A program made the position numbers and the translations under genes. DNA of 64,000 nucleotides. Source: Candidatus Cloacimonadota bacterium (GTDB taxonomy: Bacteria > Cloacimonadota > Cloacimonadia > Cloacimonadales > Cloacimonadaceae). Shown piece after piece: positions 1 through 8,508 of the stretch. Position 1 is the stretch's first letter; every line of letters begins with the position of its first letter. The notes under the pieces are model-generated. The model was given only the letters and a program-made list of their open reading frames with translations. It made no database searches and had not been told where the DNA came from. The stretch lies in contig JASKKR010000002.1 of assembly GCA_030154085.1 (NCBI GenBank), positions 1-64,000 of the forward strand, given 5' to 3'.

Positions 1-540
1 GTTGAGTCCTAAATGTTGAGTAAATTCCAACTCATTGTTTCTCTGGTTGTTTGAGGGCATCTGATATCCCTCGTTACTCACAATCTATGTAAGGCCAAGT
101 GATCAATTGCATTATTTTCACCTCGTTAATCCATGTCAAGTTCTTTGCCATAAGCATCTACCTTGCTGCGACGGTCTGGAGCCCTGTGGAGGAGGTATAA
201 AGAGTCACCGAAAATTGCAAATCGGCTTTAGCGAGCGACGATCATGGGACCCATATCTGCCTATTAATAGCCTAAAAAATATCGTGGAAAGCACCGGGCG
301 ATATACCCACAACTCGGAGGGCATTCTATGTATGGTCTGTAGGCTGTATTTAATTTGAGATTTGGTTTGATTTCTGTTAGTAAAGATTCTTGCCTAATCT
401 TTATCATATGGTCAGAGATTTACACACGTGAATTCTACAGATGGAATGTTCAACAGTCTTTTTATACTCAGCGTGTGGGCTAAAGTTGCTTTTTCCTTGA
501 CAGAAAAAGGCTATCTCCGAACTTGGAGCGTACAGTGCGT
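1..540. other. Gene-free stretch upstream of tRNA-Leu
   Basis: No convincing gene is seen. A TTG-initiated open frame of 83 codons (107-358) is Cys/His-rich, has no clear ribosome-binding site and resembles no family I recognise, so I do not call it. An 8-bp perfect hairpin (381-388 pairing with 396-403, 7-nt loop) has no T-tract. The last 45 bases hold the promoter of the tRNA gene. Confidence 0.5.
497..526 (+). promoter_or_regulatory. Promoter of tRNA-Leu(CAG)
   Basis: A perfect TTGACA (497-502) lies 38 nt before the mature 5' end of the tRNA. At the usual 16-17 nt spacing there is no TATAAT; the bases are GAACTTGG, with the TG at 524-525. Because the tRNA downstream is certain, this is one of the two best anchors for the TTGAC...TG promoter layout seen elsewhere in the window. 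Confidence 0.6.
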
Positions 541-628
541 GCTGAAGTGGTGAAATCGGTATACACGCTAGTTTCAGGGACTAGTGAGCGATAAGCTCAT
601 GGGGGTTCGAGTCCCCCCTTCAGCACCA
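541..628 (+). tRNA. tRNA-Leu, anticodon CAG
   Basis: This is a full class II tRNA cloverleaf. The acceptor GCTGAAG (541-547) pairs with CTTCAGC (618-624), followed by discriminator A and an encoded CCA (626-628). The anticodon stem CTAGT/ACTAG encloses a 7-base loop with CAG at 575-577. A long variable arm follows, then a T-arm GGGGG-TTCGAGT-CCCCC. A73, the long variable arm and the anticodon agree on leucine (codon CUG). A T-run (629-635) follows directly. Confidence 0.97.
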
Positions 629-653
629 TTTTTTTATCCTCCATCAAAAAAGA

Positions 654-683
654 TTGACGCCTCCCCCGCATTAGCTTTTCCTG
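654..683 (+). promoter_or_regulatory. Possible promoter of the PIN-PhoH operon
   Basis: TTGACG at 654-659 is followed by TTTCCTG, with TG at 682-683, 28 nt from the first T of the -35 element. It lies between the tRNA and the small ORF at 710 and would drive that ORF, the PhoH gene and the racemase. It is called only by similarity of layout to the other promoters in the window. Confidence 0.3.
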
Positions 684-709
684 TACTCAGCATCAAAAAG
701 GAGATTGTC

Positions 710-829
710 ATGCATGCATATCAAGAGTCCATCCAGAATTTGATAACCATACCTCACCCAAAAGGAAGATATGATCGCGGACGGTGGCATAGCCCAAAGC
801 AAATGCAGAAACGATTTCCTCAGCATTAA
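710..829 (+). CDS. Possible 39-aa protein upstream of PIN-PhoH
   Basis: This ATG-started frame of 39 codons has a good AAAAAGGAG ribosome-binding site ending 6 nt before the start. The product is basic, with an Arg/Gly/Trp-containing middle (GRYDRGRWHSP), and matches no family I recognise. It ends 51 nt before the PIN-PhoH gene and probably shares its mRNA. Mycobacterial PIN-PhoH (PhoH2) genes are preceded by a small antitoxin-like gene, so a partner role is conceivable, but that is only an analogy of position. The alternative is a chance ORF in a leader. Confidence 0.4.
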   Translation: MHAYQESIQNLITIPHPKGRYDRGRWHSPKQMQKRFPQH

Positions 830-880
830 GACCTGATCTACCAAAACAAAAATATAGAAAAAACTATAAACGGAGAATAC

Positions 881-2221
881 ATGCAGAAAAAGATTTATGT
901 ATTGGACACAAATGTCCTCATTCACAATCCTCGCGCCCTATTTGCTTTTGAAGACAATCGGGTAGTTATCCCCATTGTTGTCATCGAAGAAATTGATCAA
1001 TTTAAAAAAGGTCTTGATGAAAAGAGCCGTAATGCACGTCAAATAGGTCGATACTTGGATGATCTCCGCCAAAACGGTAAGCTCCAAGAAGGAGTTCCTA
1101 CGGATCAAGGTGGAGTGATCCAGGTAACGGTAAACCCGGAAGTAGCCGACACCGCCGCCAAACTGATCTTTATGGATCGCAATGATAACCTCATCATTGG
1201 CACAGCGCTTTACTTTCAAGAAAAGTACCCCAAGAGCAAGGTCACGCTCGTGTCAAAAGACGTCAACGTACGCATCAAAGCCGACACCGTGGGAATTCAT
1301 GCTGAGAACTTCGAGAATGATACTGTCAATTTTGATGAATTCTTCACTGGCTGGACTCATGAAGAGATACCCCAAGAACTCTATGAGAAGCTGCAAAGCA
1401 GCTCTGGAATAGACAATCCCTTCGAAGGTCTATATCCCAATCAATTTGTGCGTATCACATCTGGCGGACACAGTGAAGCTATCCAAAATCTCAGATATAA
1501 TGCAGAACACAACAAACTCTATAAGCTTAGAAATTACACTGGGCAGGATGTATTTGGCATCACTGCCAGGAATTTTGAGCAAGAAATGGCATTGGATTTA
1601 CTCCTAGATGACAATATCCCTTTGGTTAGTCTTTCCGGCAAAGCTGGAACTGGGAAGACTCTCATGGCAATCGCTGCAGGGCTCACCAAAGTAGTAGATG
1701 AAGAGCGTTATAAACGGTTGGTGATCTCCCGTCCCATCTCTCCCTTGGGTAAAGATCTCGGATATCTACCTGGCTCAAAAGCAGATAAATTTAGCCCTTG
1801 GATGCAGCCAATTTATGACAATATGGATATCCTCCTCGCCTCTCATGATGAGAAGGAAAACCCAGATGGAAAAGCAAAACGTAAAACCAGTATAGATGAT
1901 CTGATAGACTATGGATTCCTTGAATTGGAGCCACTTACTTATATTCGAGGTCGCTCCCTACCTGATCAGTTTATCGTGATCGATGAAGCACAAAATCTTA
2001 GTCCACACGAAATGAAGACTATCATTACGCGAGCGGGTCAACACACCAAGATTGTTCTAACCGGAGATCCTTATCAGATCGATATCCCATATCTGGATGC
2101 TATTAGCAATGGTCTTTCCGTTGCTGTTGAAAAGCTTAAAGGTGAGCCCATGGTCGGGCATATGACTTTAGAAAAAGGAGAACGCTCAGCACTAGCTGAT
2201 CTTGCAGCAAAATATTTCTAA
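881..2221 (+). CDS. PIN domain-PhoH family ATPase (YlaK/PhoH2 type)
   Basis: This 446-aa cytoplasmic protein joins an N-terminal PIN nuclease-like domain to a C-terminal PhoH P-loop ATPase. PIN acidic residues are visible: D9 in VLDTNVLIHNP, E36/E37 in VIEEIDQF and the Asp of MDRNDN near residue 100. The ATPase has Walker A GKAGTGKT starting at about residue 253 and Walker B VIDEAQN with D368/E369. Length and order match YlaK/PhoH2 proteins, which in mycobacteria act as RNA-unwinding ribonucleases. Whether this one cleaves RNA is inferred. Its TAA overlaps the ATG of the racemase by one base, so the two are co-translated. Confidence 0.93.
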   Translation: MQKKIYVLDTNVLIHNPRALFAFEDNRVVIPIVVIEEIDQFKKGLDEKSRNARQIGRYLDDLRQNGKLQEGVPTDQGGVIQVTVNPEVADTAAKLIFMDRNDNLIIGTALYFQEKYPKSKVTLVSKDVNVRIKADTVGIHAENFENDTVNFDEFFTGWTHEEIPQELYEKLQSSSGIDNPFEGLYPNQFVRITSGGHSEAIQNLRYNAEHNKLYKLRNYTGQDVFGITARNFEQEMALDLLLDDNIPLVSLSGKAGTGKTLMAIAAGLTKVVDEERYKRLVISRPISPLGKDLGYLPGSKADKFSPWMQPIYDNMDILLASHDEKENPDGKAKRKTSIDDLIDYGFLELEPLTYIRGRSLPDQFIVIDEAQNLSPHEMKTIITRAGQHTKIVLTGDPYQIDIPYLDAISNGLSVAVEKLKGEPMVGHMTLEKGERSALADLAAKYF

Positions 2222-4107
2222 TGAAAGAAGCAATACATGAACGCAGCTGGGTCGAGATTGACTTGGCAGTCTTTAGACACAACCTAAACGTCCTAAAGGG
2301 CTATCTCCTTGCTGGACAGAGTTTCATGCAGATAGTCAAAGCGGATGCTTACGGGCATGGTGCCAAAGAAATCTCTGAGGCAGCCTTGGCATCTGGAGCA
2401 GTATATCTGGGGGTAGCAAATGCCGAAGAAGGGCGAGTCTTGCGACTCCAAAGCTGCAAAGCTCCGATTCTCATCCTGTCTCCTGCTCTGATATCTGAGA
2501 TCCCCAAAATTCTGGAATATGATCTGAGTCCTTCAATATCTGATCTCTCCTTCGCCTCCGCTCTCTCGACTGAAGCACGAAAAAGTAACAAAGAGATCAC
2601 GATCCATCTTAAGATAGACACGGGAATGCACCGCAGTGGAGTGGATGTAAGCCGGGCTCGAACTTTTTATGATGCGGTTGCCAAATTACCCAACCTAAAG
2701 ATAGAGGGCATCTTCAGCCATTTTGCCTCCGCTGAAAATGACTCCCAATTCACCAAGCGCCAAGAAAAGCTCTTTCAAGATTTAATCAGCAGCTTAGAAC
2801 AGCCACCCCGCTATGTACATATCTCAAATAGCGCTGGATTGATCGGCGGATATGGTAAGTTCTGCAACCTGGTTCGTCTCGGCATAGCAAGTTTTGGGAT
2901 ACGCCAAGATGGCAACAAGGACATCCCCCTAAAACCCGTCATGAGCTTCAAATCCTCCCTGATCCAGATCAAAGACATCAGAGCAGGTGAATCTGTAGGA
3001 TATCAACGTGAGTGGTTTGCCAAGAAAGATGGTCGCTATGGGATCATCCCGGTAGGCTATGCGGATGGCTATGATTTTCTGCTCTCAAACAAATCCGTTG
3101 TCCTCATCCGCGATCGGATCTGTCCTGTGATCGGACGGATATCTATGGATATGCTTACAGTTGACTTATCCCATCTTGATGAAGCCTCATTAGGCGATGA
3201 AGTAATCCTCCTGGGAGATGAGAACGAAAATCTCAGGGTAGAAAATATCAGTTCCATTTATCACGGTTCTGCTTATGAGCTATTGTGTCAGGTGGGACGC
3301 AGAGCAAAAAGATTTTACCGAATTGAAGACCACATTCTGCATAGTACTCCTCTGGCAAGAAGAGATTTTGTAGCAAAAGATTTCGATAACAGCAAGTTAA
3401 ACCATATCATCTCGGCTGCTTTGGCTGAGCGACTGGACGATCAAGAGATAGGCGAGATGATCTATCGCGAAATCCTCAGAAATTTTTTCTACAACAAAGA
3501 TCGAGACATTCACTATCGCAAAGACTTTCATCATGAAATTTCATTTGCAAAATCCGATTCGGAGGACTTCTACCTCGCAAGCACTCACCTTAGCTATAAA
3601 AAAGTTTTGAGTTCTGATTTTTTCATCATTGCTTGCGCCAGCTCCAATGAAAGCTTGCGAACATTTTTGATGGATCCCAGAGTAGAATACAGATGGCTTT
3701 TGGATGCCAAACTCAGCCTGCATCCTCATAATTTTATAGTCAATGCCGTGCGTGTAAACGGGCTTGATCTCCATACAACTCTTGAACAAGATTCAGGATC
3801 ATTGCTTATCCGCTGCAGCCACCCTAAATTAAGATCTTTAATCAATTCCGAATTAGATTTTGAAATCAATACTACAACCTTGTATCCAAAATCTTCTCAT
3901 CAATTTTCGGTCTTCATCTCCGAGCTTACTCAAGGAGTGCAGATTAGCTTTGAGTTTCCAGAAGATCTCAGCCATGTCGAGCCGGTGAGTATATTCTCCG
4001 GGCAAGAGAAAAATCCTCCAATCACCTTTGAAGATCACAGAATATCGATCAAAACTAAGCCTGATGAATGGATCTTCCCACTTTCAGGCGTTGTCTTTGC
4101 CTATTGA
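2221..4107 (+). CDS. alr: Alanine racemase with long novel C-terminal domain
   Basis: Residues 1 to about 370 are a complete PLP-dependent alanine racemase, which makes D-alanine for peptidoglycan. The PLP lysine is K40 in VKADAYGHGA, the second catalytic base Y261 is in ESVGYQREW, and YADGY and GRISMDM are present. Usual family length is 360-390 aa; this protein has 628. The extra 250 residues have a charged, partly helical stretch (about 375-440) and then a strand-rich region to the C-terminus; I do not recognise them. There is no frameshift or stop at the junction, so the fusion looks genuine. The only other D-Ala gene in the window is ddl at 32310-33254. The product is cytoplasmic; the role of the extension is unknown. 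Confidence 0.92.
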   Translation: MKEAIHERSWVEIDLAVFRHNLNVLKGYLLAGQSFMQIVKADAYGHGAKEISEAALASGAVYLGVANAEEGRVLRLQSCKAPILILSPALISEIPKILEYDLSPSISDLSFASALSTEARKSNKEITIHLKIDTGMHRSGVDVSRARTFYDAVAKLPNLKIEGIFSHFASAENDSQFTKRQEKLFQDLISSLEQPPRYVHISNSAGLIGGYGKFCNLVRLGIASFGIRQDGNKDIPLKPVMSFKSSLIQIKDIRAGESVGYQREWFAKKDGRYGIIPVGYADGYDFLLSNKSVVLIRDRICPVIGRISMDMLTVDLSHLDEASLGDEVILLGDENENLRVENISSIYHGSAYELLCQVGRRAKRFYRIEDHILHSTPLARRDFVAKDFDNSKLNHIISAALAERLDDQEIGEMIYREILRNFFYNKDRDIHYRKDFHHEISFAKSDSEDFYLASTHLSYKKVLSSDFFIIACASSNESLRTFLMDPRVEYRWLLDAKLSLHPHNFIVNAVRVNGLDLHTTLEQDSGSLLIRCSHPKLRSLINSELDFEINTTTLYPKSSHQFSVFISELTQGVQISFEFPEDLSHVEPVSIFSGQEKNPPITFEDHRISIKTKPDEWIFPLSGVVFAY

Positions 4108-4150
4108 GCCTCATTTTTGAGAAGAGCTGTCAAACTCTTTGATATGATGG

Positions 4151-4210
4151 CTCTCTCATTTGACGCTCATTGACCGAATGAGCAAGAAATGAGAAAATAA
4201 GGACTTAGCC
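4151..4210 (-). repeat. Degenerate copy of the 107-bp intergenic repeat
   Basis: Read on the minus strand, this stretch shares the TCCTTATTTTCTC...TTTCTTGCTC block with the three fuller copies at 19010, 36705 and 55750. It keeps a hairpin: CTCATTT (4155-4161) pairs with AAATGAG (4187-4193), and inside it GCTCATT pairs with AATGAGC. The loop region and outer arms differ, so this is a diverged or partial copy. It lies between convergent genes and may also help end transcription. Confidence 0.55.
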
Positions 4211-4304
4211 TTATCTTCCCAAAAGGTGTAAACCAAGCAAAAATAAAATATTGCTTCTGCCATGAAGTTTTATATTTATGATATACTCAGCAATTGGTCA
4301 AAGA

Positions 4305-6227
4305 TCAGCTGTGCAGGACGCCACCAGGATGTTTATAGTCCATTACCAAGATTGTGATATCGTCTACGTGGGATGAACCGCGAGCAAAGTCGTGAACTTC
4401 CTTGAGGATCTGGTGAGCAGTATCTTCAGGAGTAGTTGTACTCAGATTGTTGATAATTTCTTGCAAGCCCCTGATGCCAAGAAATTCATCGTTGATATTC
4501 ATTGCATCGGTGACTCCATCAGTAAAGAGGATCATTTCGTCCCCAATATCAAGCTTGATCACATCATGACCTATATCAATATTTTCAAAGACTCCTAGGG
4601 CAGTGGAATGGGTCTCATTGTATTTGTGCAAACTTTGGTCTATCTTCCGGATAAAGAAAGGGACATGACCACAATTGCTATACTCCATTTCCCCGCTTCG
4701 AAGATCTATTACTCCCAGAATAGCTGTCACGAAATTTGACTCCAAATTATTTCTGCATAGGAAGTTATTAAGCTCTTTCAACATGGTACTACTTCGTTTA
4801 TAGAATGGTGCAATCGAAGGCAAGAATGTGGAGACCATGGTCATTGCCATCGCGGCAATAATCCCTTTGCCCAAAACATCAGCCACCACAAAGCAAAAAT
4901 GATATTCGTCAATCAAAAAATAGTGGTAAAGGTCACCGCCTATATCTCCAGCAGGTTCTAAAATGCCATAGACTCTAAGATCACGAATTCCAAAGGGATG
5001 GATCGTGTTTTCCGGAACCAGTTTGGTCTGAATTTCACTGGCATAGATGACATCCCCGCGAATTTTGTTTTTCTCTTCTATAGTGACCCGCAGCTTATCA
5101 ATATATTCTTTAAGTGAAGCCTGCATAGTAGAAAATGACTGAGATAAAGCAGCGATTTCTTGGCTGCTGCGAGACTGCGGAATATGAAAATTAAAGTCTC
5201 CAGAGCCAATCCGATCTGCTGCTTCCACCAGAGCTTTGAGGGGACGCGATACGCTCTTGGTGCGAAAATAGATAACCATAGAGATAGTCAAAAACATTAA
5301 GATATAGGTCACGGTTTGAATGAAAAGAATTAGGTTTATATCTTTCATTAGATATTCTTCATCTAAGGCAATTCCGACCGACCAATGATTCCTGACTAGA
5401 GGTTGATAATATATCCAGGAATCTTTAAACGGCGAATTGGGTCCAATCTTGATGAATCCGTTTTTACCAGAGGTCATGGCAGTGCCTAGTTTGGCCAAAG
5501 AATCCTCGTTGAATTCCTGAGATAGGCTGAAAAGGCTCTGATTCATCACCAGTCTTTGATCGGGATGAGCTACCAATGTCCCCGTCGAAGATACAATGAA
5601 GTTATTTCCTATTTTAAAATTTATGTTATTAGTCATCAATCCTTGTATATATTTGAGTTCAATATCAAAGCGTAGAAGCCCGTTAAATTTACCAGTAGTA
5701 TAGAAAGGGATACTAAATGAGATTACCATCTCCCCTTTGCCTTCTTCATCAACCCAGGGTTCACTCCAGTAAGGTTCCCCTGTGAGATATGGAATCTGAA
5801 ACCAATCCTGATAGCGATAGTCTGTATTAATAATTTCTCGCGAGTGAAAACGTTGTCGGACGGTATACATGACCTGGGGGTTTGCACCAGAATCAAATCC
5901 ATCAGCCAAACAGATTGAGTGAATCTGATTATTCTCAGTGAGCAAAGTCTGTAAATAGCGTTCTATTTCTTCTGGGCTTAAATCATGATTAACTATGAGG
6001 TCTTGCGATGTTCTGGCTAAAGTTTCGACTTTATCCATGATGCCATCGATCAGATAAATGCGTTCATGAACCAAATGGCGCATATTGTTAAGTTGAGACT
6101 TAAACATCACTTTGGAATATATAGTTCTGGTGGCCAAAATGGAGCAGAAAAATATTACCAGCATCACGCTGAAGATAAAGGAGATAAGTTGATAAGTAAG
6201 ACTGTGCTCTTCTTTATTTTGCGGCAT
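4305..6227 (-). CDS. Membrane sensor PP2C-type (SpoIIE/RsbU) Ser/Thr phosphatase
   Basis: The N-terminus has a membrane segment, then an extracytoplasmic sensor region of about 270 residues with dCache character (the YRYQDWFQIPYLTGEPYWSEP stretch is typical), a second membrane segment, a HAMP linker and a SpoIIE-type PP2C phosphatase domain. Metal-binding Asp motifs are visible: GDIGGDLYHY, VADVLGKG and FTDGVTD. Such proteins dephosphorylate anti-anti-sigma factors in partner-switching cascades; no such partner is in the window. I chose the ATG at 6227. A TTG 18 nt upstream (6245) is the alternative and has a GAGAG-like site. Either start overlaps the binding-protein gene upstream, so the two are co-translated. 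Confidence 0.88.
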   Translation of the reverse strand: MPQNKEEHSLTYQLISFIFSVMLVIFFCSILATRTIYSKVMFKSQLNNMRHLVHERIYLIDGIMDKVETLARTSQDLIVNHDLSPEEIERYLQTLLTENNQIHSICLADGFDSGANPQVMYTVRQRFHSREIINTDYRYQDWFQIPYLTGEPYWSEPWVDEEGKGEMVISFSIPFYTTGKFNGLLRFDIELKYIQGLMTNNINFKIGNNFIVSSTGTLVAHPDQRLVMNQSLFSLSQEFNEDSLAKLGTAMTSGKNGFIKIGPNSPFKDSWIYYQPLVRNHWSVGIALDEEYLMKDINLILFIQTVTYILMFLTISMVIYFRTKSVSRPLKALVEAADRIGSGDFNFHIPQSRSSQEIAALSQSFSTMQASLKEYIDKLRVTIEEKNKIRGDVIYASEIQTKLVPENTIHPFGIRDLRVYGILEPAGDIGGDLYHYFLIDEYHFCFVVADVLGKGIIAAMAMTMVSTFLPSIAPFYKRSSTMLKELNNFLCRNNLESNFVTAILGVIDLRSGEMEYSNCGHVPFFIRKIDQSLHKYNETHSTALGVFENIDIGHDVIKLDIGDEMILFTDGVTDAMNINDEFLGIRGLQEIINNLSTTTPEDTAHQILKEVHDFARGSSHVDDITILVMDYKHPGGVLHS

Positions 6228-7236
6228 AGGGATAAAATTCTTCAAAACTTATCTCTCGTTTGAGATTAGAATATTTATGGCATATTTCAACCGTCTTTTC
6301 AAAATCCTTACGTTTCAAAATTCCGATCTCGGCAACAGACGGCATCACTATTTCTTTCATATTGTCCAGCATCCAGTTCTGATGGGCGCGGTTGGCACGT
6401 ATGTTTGCATCATGCATAATCTTTAAGACCAGATCGATCGTTTCCTCCTGGTGACTGAAGGCATAGAGCCATCCATCGATAGTAGCCTGCAAGAAAGCCC
6501 TACACTCTTCGGGATGTTCTTGAAAGAATTGAGGTGTAACATAGAATCCTTCATTCGGAATTTCCAATCCGTAGTCGGATAAATCTACAATAAAGAGATC
6601 CTCCTCCCTAAAACCTGCTTGTAACAATTGGTAGTATTCGTTGAATCTCATGACGTTGATAACATCAACTGCATCTTGGATAAAGACCTGTACACTCCAG
6701 TCAATTGGGATCATCTGAACGTTTAGTCCATTTTTTTTAATGAATGCTTCGGTCACGATATGAGAAGTCCTACGCCATATACCTAACTTTTTATTGTTGA
6801 AATCACTAATTGATGAAATGCCACGACTTCTTTTGCCAACAAGCAAAACTGAGTTTTTCTGCGAAATCTGTCCAATATTGACAATCCGGGTACTATCACA
6901 ATTTGTCATAACTGCCTGCGAAAGATCGAAATTAGCGATATCAATCTGCCCTGATTCGAGCAGAGATAGCGCAACTTCACCGCTAAGCGGATCCTTCAAA
7001 GAGACATCCAAGCCATATTGATCATAAATCCCTTTCTCGATCGCCATATAGATACCTGCAAACTGAGCTTGAGGATACCATTTGGGACTAAATCTGAGCT
7101 CAAATCTCTCGGTTTTCTGATCTGCACTGGGCAGATGACGCTCATATCCCTTAGTCTCCTGAGATTTACAGGTAGAAATCGAAATGAGAAATATGATCAT
7201 TCCAAGATATACAAGGATCGCTAAGAATCGTCTCAT
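6214..7236 (-). CDS. NMT1/THI5-like periplasmic substrate-binding protein
   Basis: This 340-aa protein has a hydrophobic N-terminal segment ending in STCKSQ, a plausible if imperfect lipobox, so it is probably a lipoprotein. The mature part has the NMT1/THI5-like fold pattern of ABC-transport binding proteins for small organic ligands: FSPKWYPQAQFAGIYMAIEK, GLDV, and EGFYVTPQFFQEHPEECRAF. AAGGA lies 6-7 nt before the ATG. No permease or ATPase gene adjoins it; instead its 3' end overlaps the sensor phosphatase gene. The simplest reading is that the ligand-bound protein signals to the phosphatase's outer domain rather than feeding a transporter. The ligand is unknown. Confidence 0.85.
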   Translation of the reverse strand: MRRFLAILVYLGMIIFLISISTCKSQETKGYERHLPSADQKTERFELRFSPKWYPQAQFAGIYMAIEKGIYDQYGLDVSLKDPLSGEVALSLLESGQIDIANFDLSQAVMTNCDSTRIVNIGQISQKNSVLLVGKRSRGISSISDFNNKKLGIWRRTSHIVTEAFIKKNGLNVQMIPIDWSVQVFIQDAVDVINVMRFNEYYQLLQAGFREEDLFIVDLSDYGLEIPNEGFYVTPQFFQEHPEECRAFLQATIDGWLYAFSHQEETIDLVLKIMHDANIRANRAHQNWMLDNMKEIVMPSVAEIGILKRKDFEKTVEICHKYSNLKREISFEEFYPYAAK

Positions 7237-7428
7237 ATTAATCCTTCAAATGTTAGCATAGGTTTCCATAGTTCGACTTAAGAGGGCAAAACTCGGTAGT
7301 CGAGAAAATACAAATTAAGAAGCTTAAGACAATCTAATCTCAAAATGATTTTTTGTGTGATAATGGCAATAAAAAATTTACGGTTTGTTCAGGATTACGT
7401 GTGGACAGTTGTCAACAAGGGAAGTAAA

Positions 7429-8508
7429 TCAATCAGATAGAAGCAGGGAAACTGCATATGCCACAGGAAGTTTCCCCTCTGCAACTTGTTTTCTAAGTTG
7501 AGGCAATTTTTCTCTGATCTCTGCTTTTTGATAAAATCTATTTAGAACTGCTTCTGATATCAGCTCATCAAACCAATTTGTAGTTTGCTGTAAGCGGCGT
7601 TTCTCGAATACCCCAGATGATTTGGTGATCTCACAAAATTTGGTGATCGTCTTCCAAATTTCAGGAATACCATCGCCTGTGAGAGATGAACAAGTGAGAG
7701 CATGAGTTTCCCAGCCTGGGGTAGCTTGACGGAGGAAATGTAAAGCGTTGTTATAGTCCCTCGCTGCGGCTTGAGCTCTCTGGACATTATCACCATCGGC
7801 TTTGTTGACAACGATCAAATCACAGAGTTCCATGATGCCTTTTTTAATACCTTGAAGCTCGTCCCCAGCTCCAGTGATCTGCATCAACAGGAAAAAATCT
7901 ACCATGGATCGTACCGTAGTTTCAGATTGACCCACGCCGACGGTCTCCACTAAGATGACATCAAAGCCAGCAGCCTCACAGAGCACGATGCTTTCACGCG
8001 TCTTGCGTGCAACTCCTCCCAAGACACCTGAAGAAGGAGAAGGACGGATGAAACTTTGAGGATGCCGAGATAACATTTCCATGCGAGTTTTATCGCCCAA
8101 AATGCTGCCTTTGGATATTGTGGAAGATGGATCTATGGCCAGCACGGCTACTTTCTTCCCCAGTTCAATCAGATGCATTCCAAACCGCTCGATAAAACTG
8201 CTTTTCCCTACTCCGGGAACACCAGTGACCCCAATCCTGATTGAATTCCCCGAAGCAGGCAGGAGCCTCGTTAGAAGCTCCTGAGCAAGTTCAAAGTGTT
8301 TTTCGGAATTGCTTTCGATCAAAGTGATCGCACGGGATAAGATGGTTCTATTGCCGGTCAATACCCCCTTTTCGAGAGTATCCAAATCCAGCGCTTTACT
8401 GCGTTTGACGGTTTTTGGGGTACCGTGCGACTCCGTCCGGCTTGTAATTCTACTGGCGAAAGCATCGCTTGCACCTTCTGGAGCCCACTCTGGTCGTCTA
8501 TTTTTCAT
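7429..8508 (-). CDS. meaB: MeaB/ArgK-type G-protein chaperone of methylmalonyl-CoA mutase
   Basis: This 359-aa GTPase of the MeaB/ArgK (MMAA) family has P-loop GVPGVGKSS at about residue 100, DPSS and a VNKAD base-recognition motif. MeaB protects methylmalonyl-CoA mutase and gates delivery of adenosylcobalamin. The first roughly 35 residues are a charged tail outside the usual core. The start overlaps the end of the mutase large subunit by 11 nt and this is the last gene of the mutase operon, which fits the role exactly. Confidence 0.94.
   Translation of the reverse strand: MKNRRPEWAPEGASDAFASRITSRTESHGTPKTVKRSKALDLDTLEKGVLTGNRTILSRAITLIESNSEKHFELAQELLTRLLPASGNSIRIGVTGVPGVGKSSFIERFGMHLIELGKKVAVLAIDPSSTISKGSILGDKTRMEMLSRHPQSFIRPSPSSGVLGGVARKTRESIVLCEAAGFDVILVETVGVGQSETTVRSMVDFFLLMQITGAGDELQGIKKGIMELCDLIVVNKADGDNVQRAQAAARDYNNALHFLRQATPGWETHALTCSSLTGDGIPEIWKTITKFCEITKSSGVFEKRRLQQTTNWFDELISEAVLNRFYQKAEIREKLPQLRKQVAEGKLPVAYAVSLLLSD

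Noticed and set aside
107-358. 83-codon open frame upstream of tRNA-Leu
   Set aside because: TTG start, no ribosome-binding site, Cys/His-rich product without any recognisable pattern.
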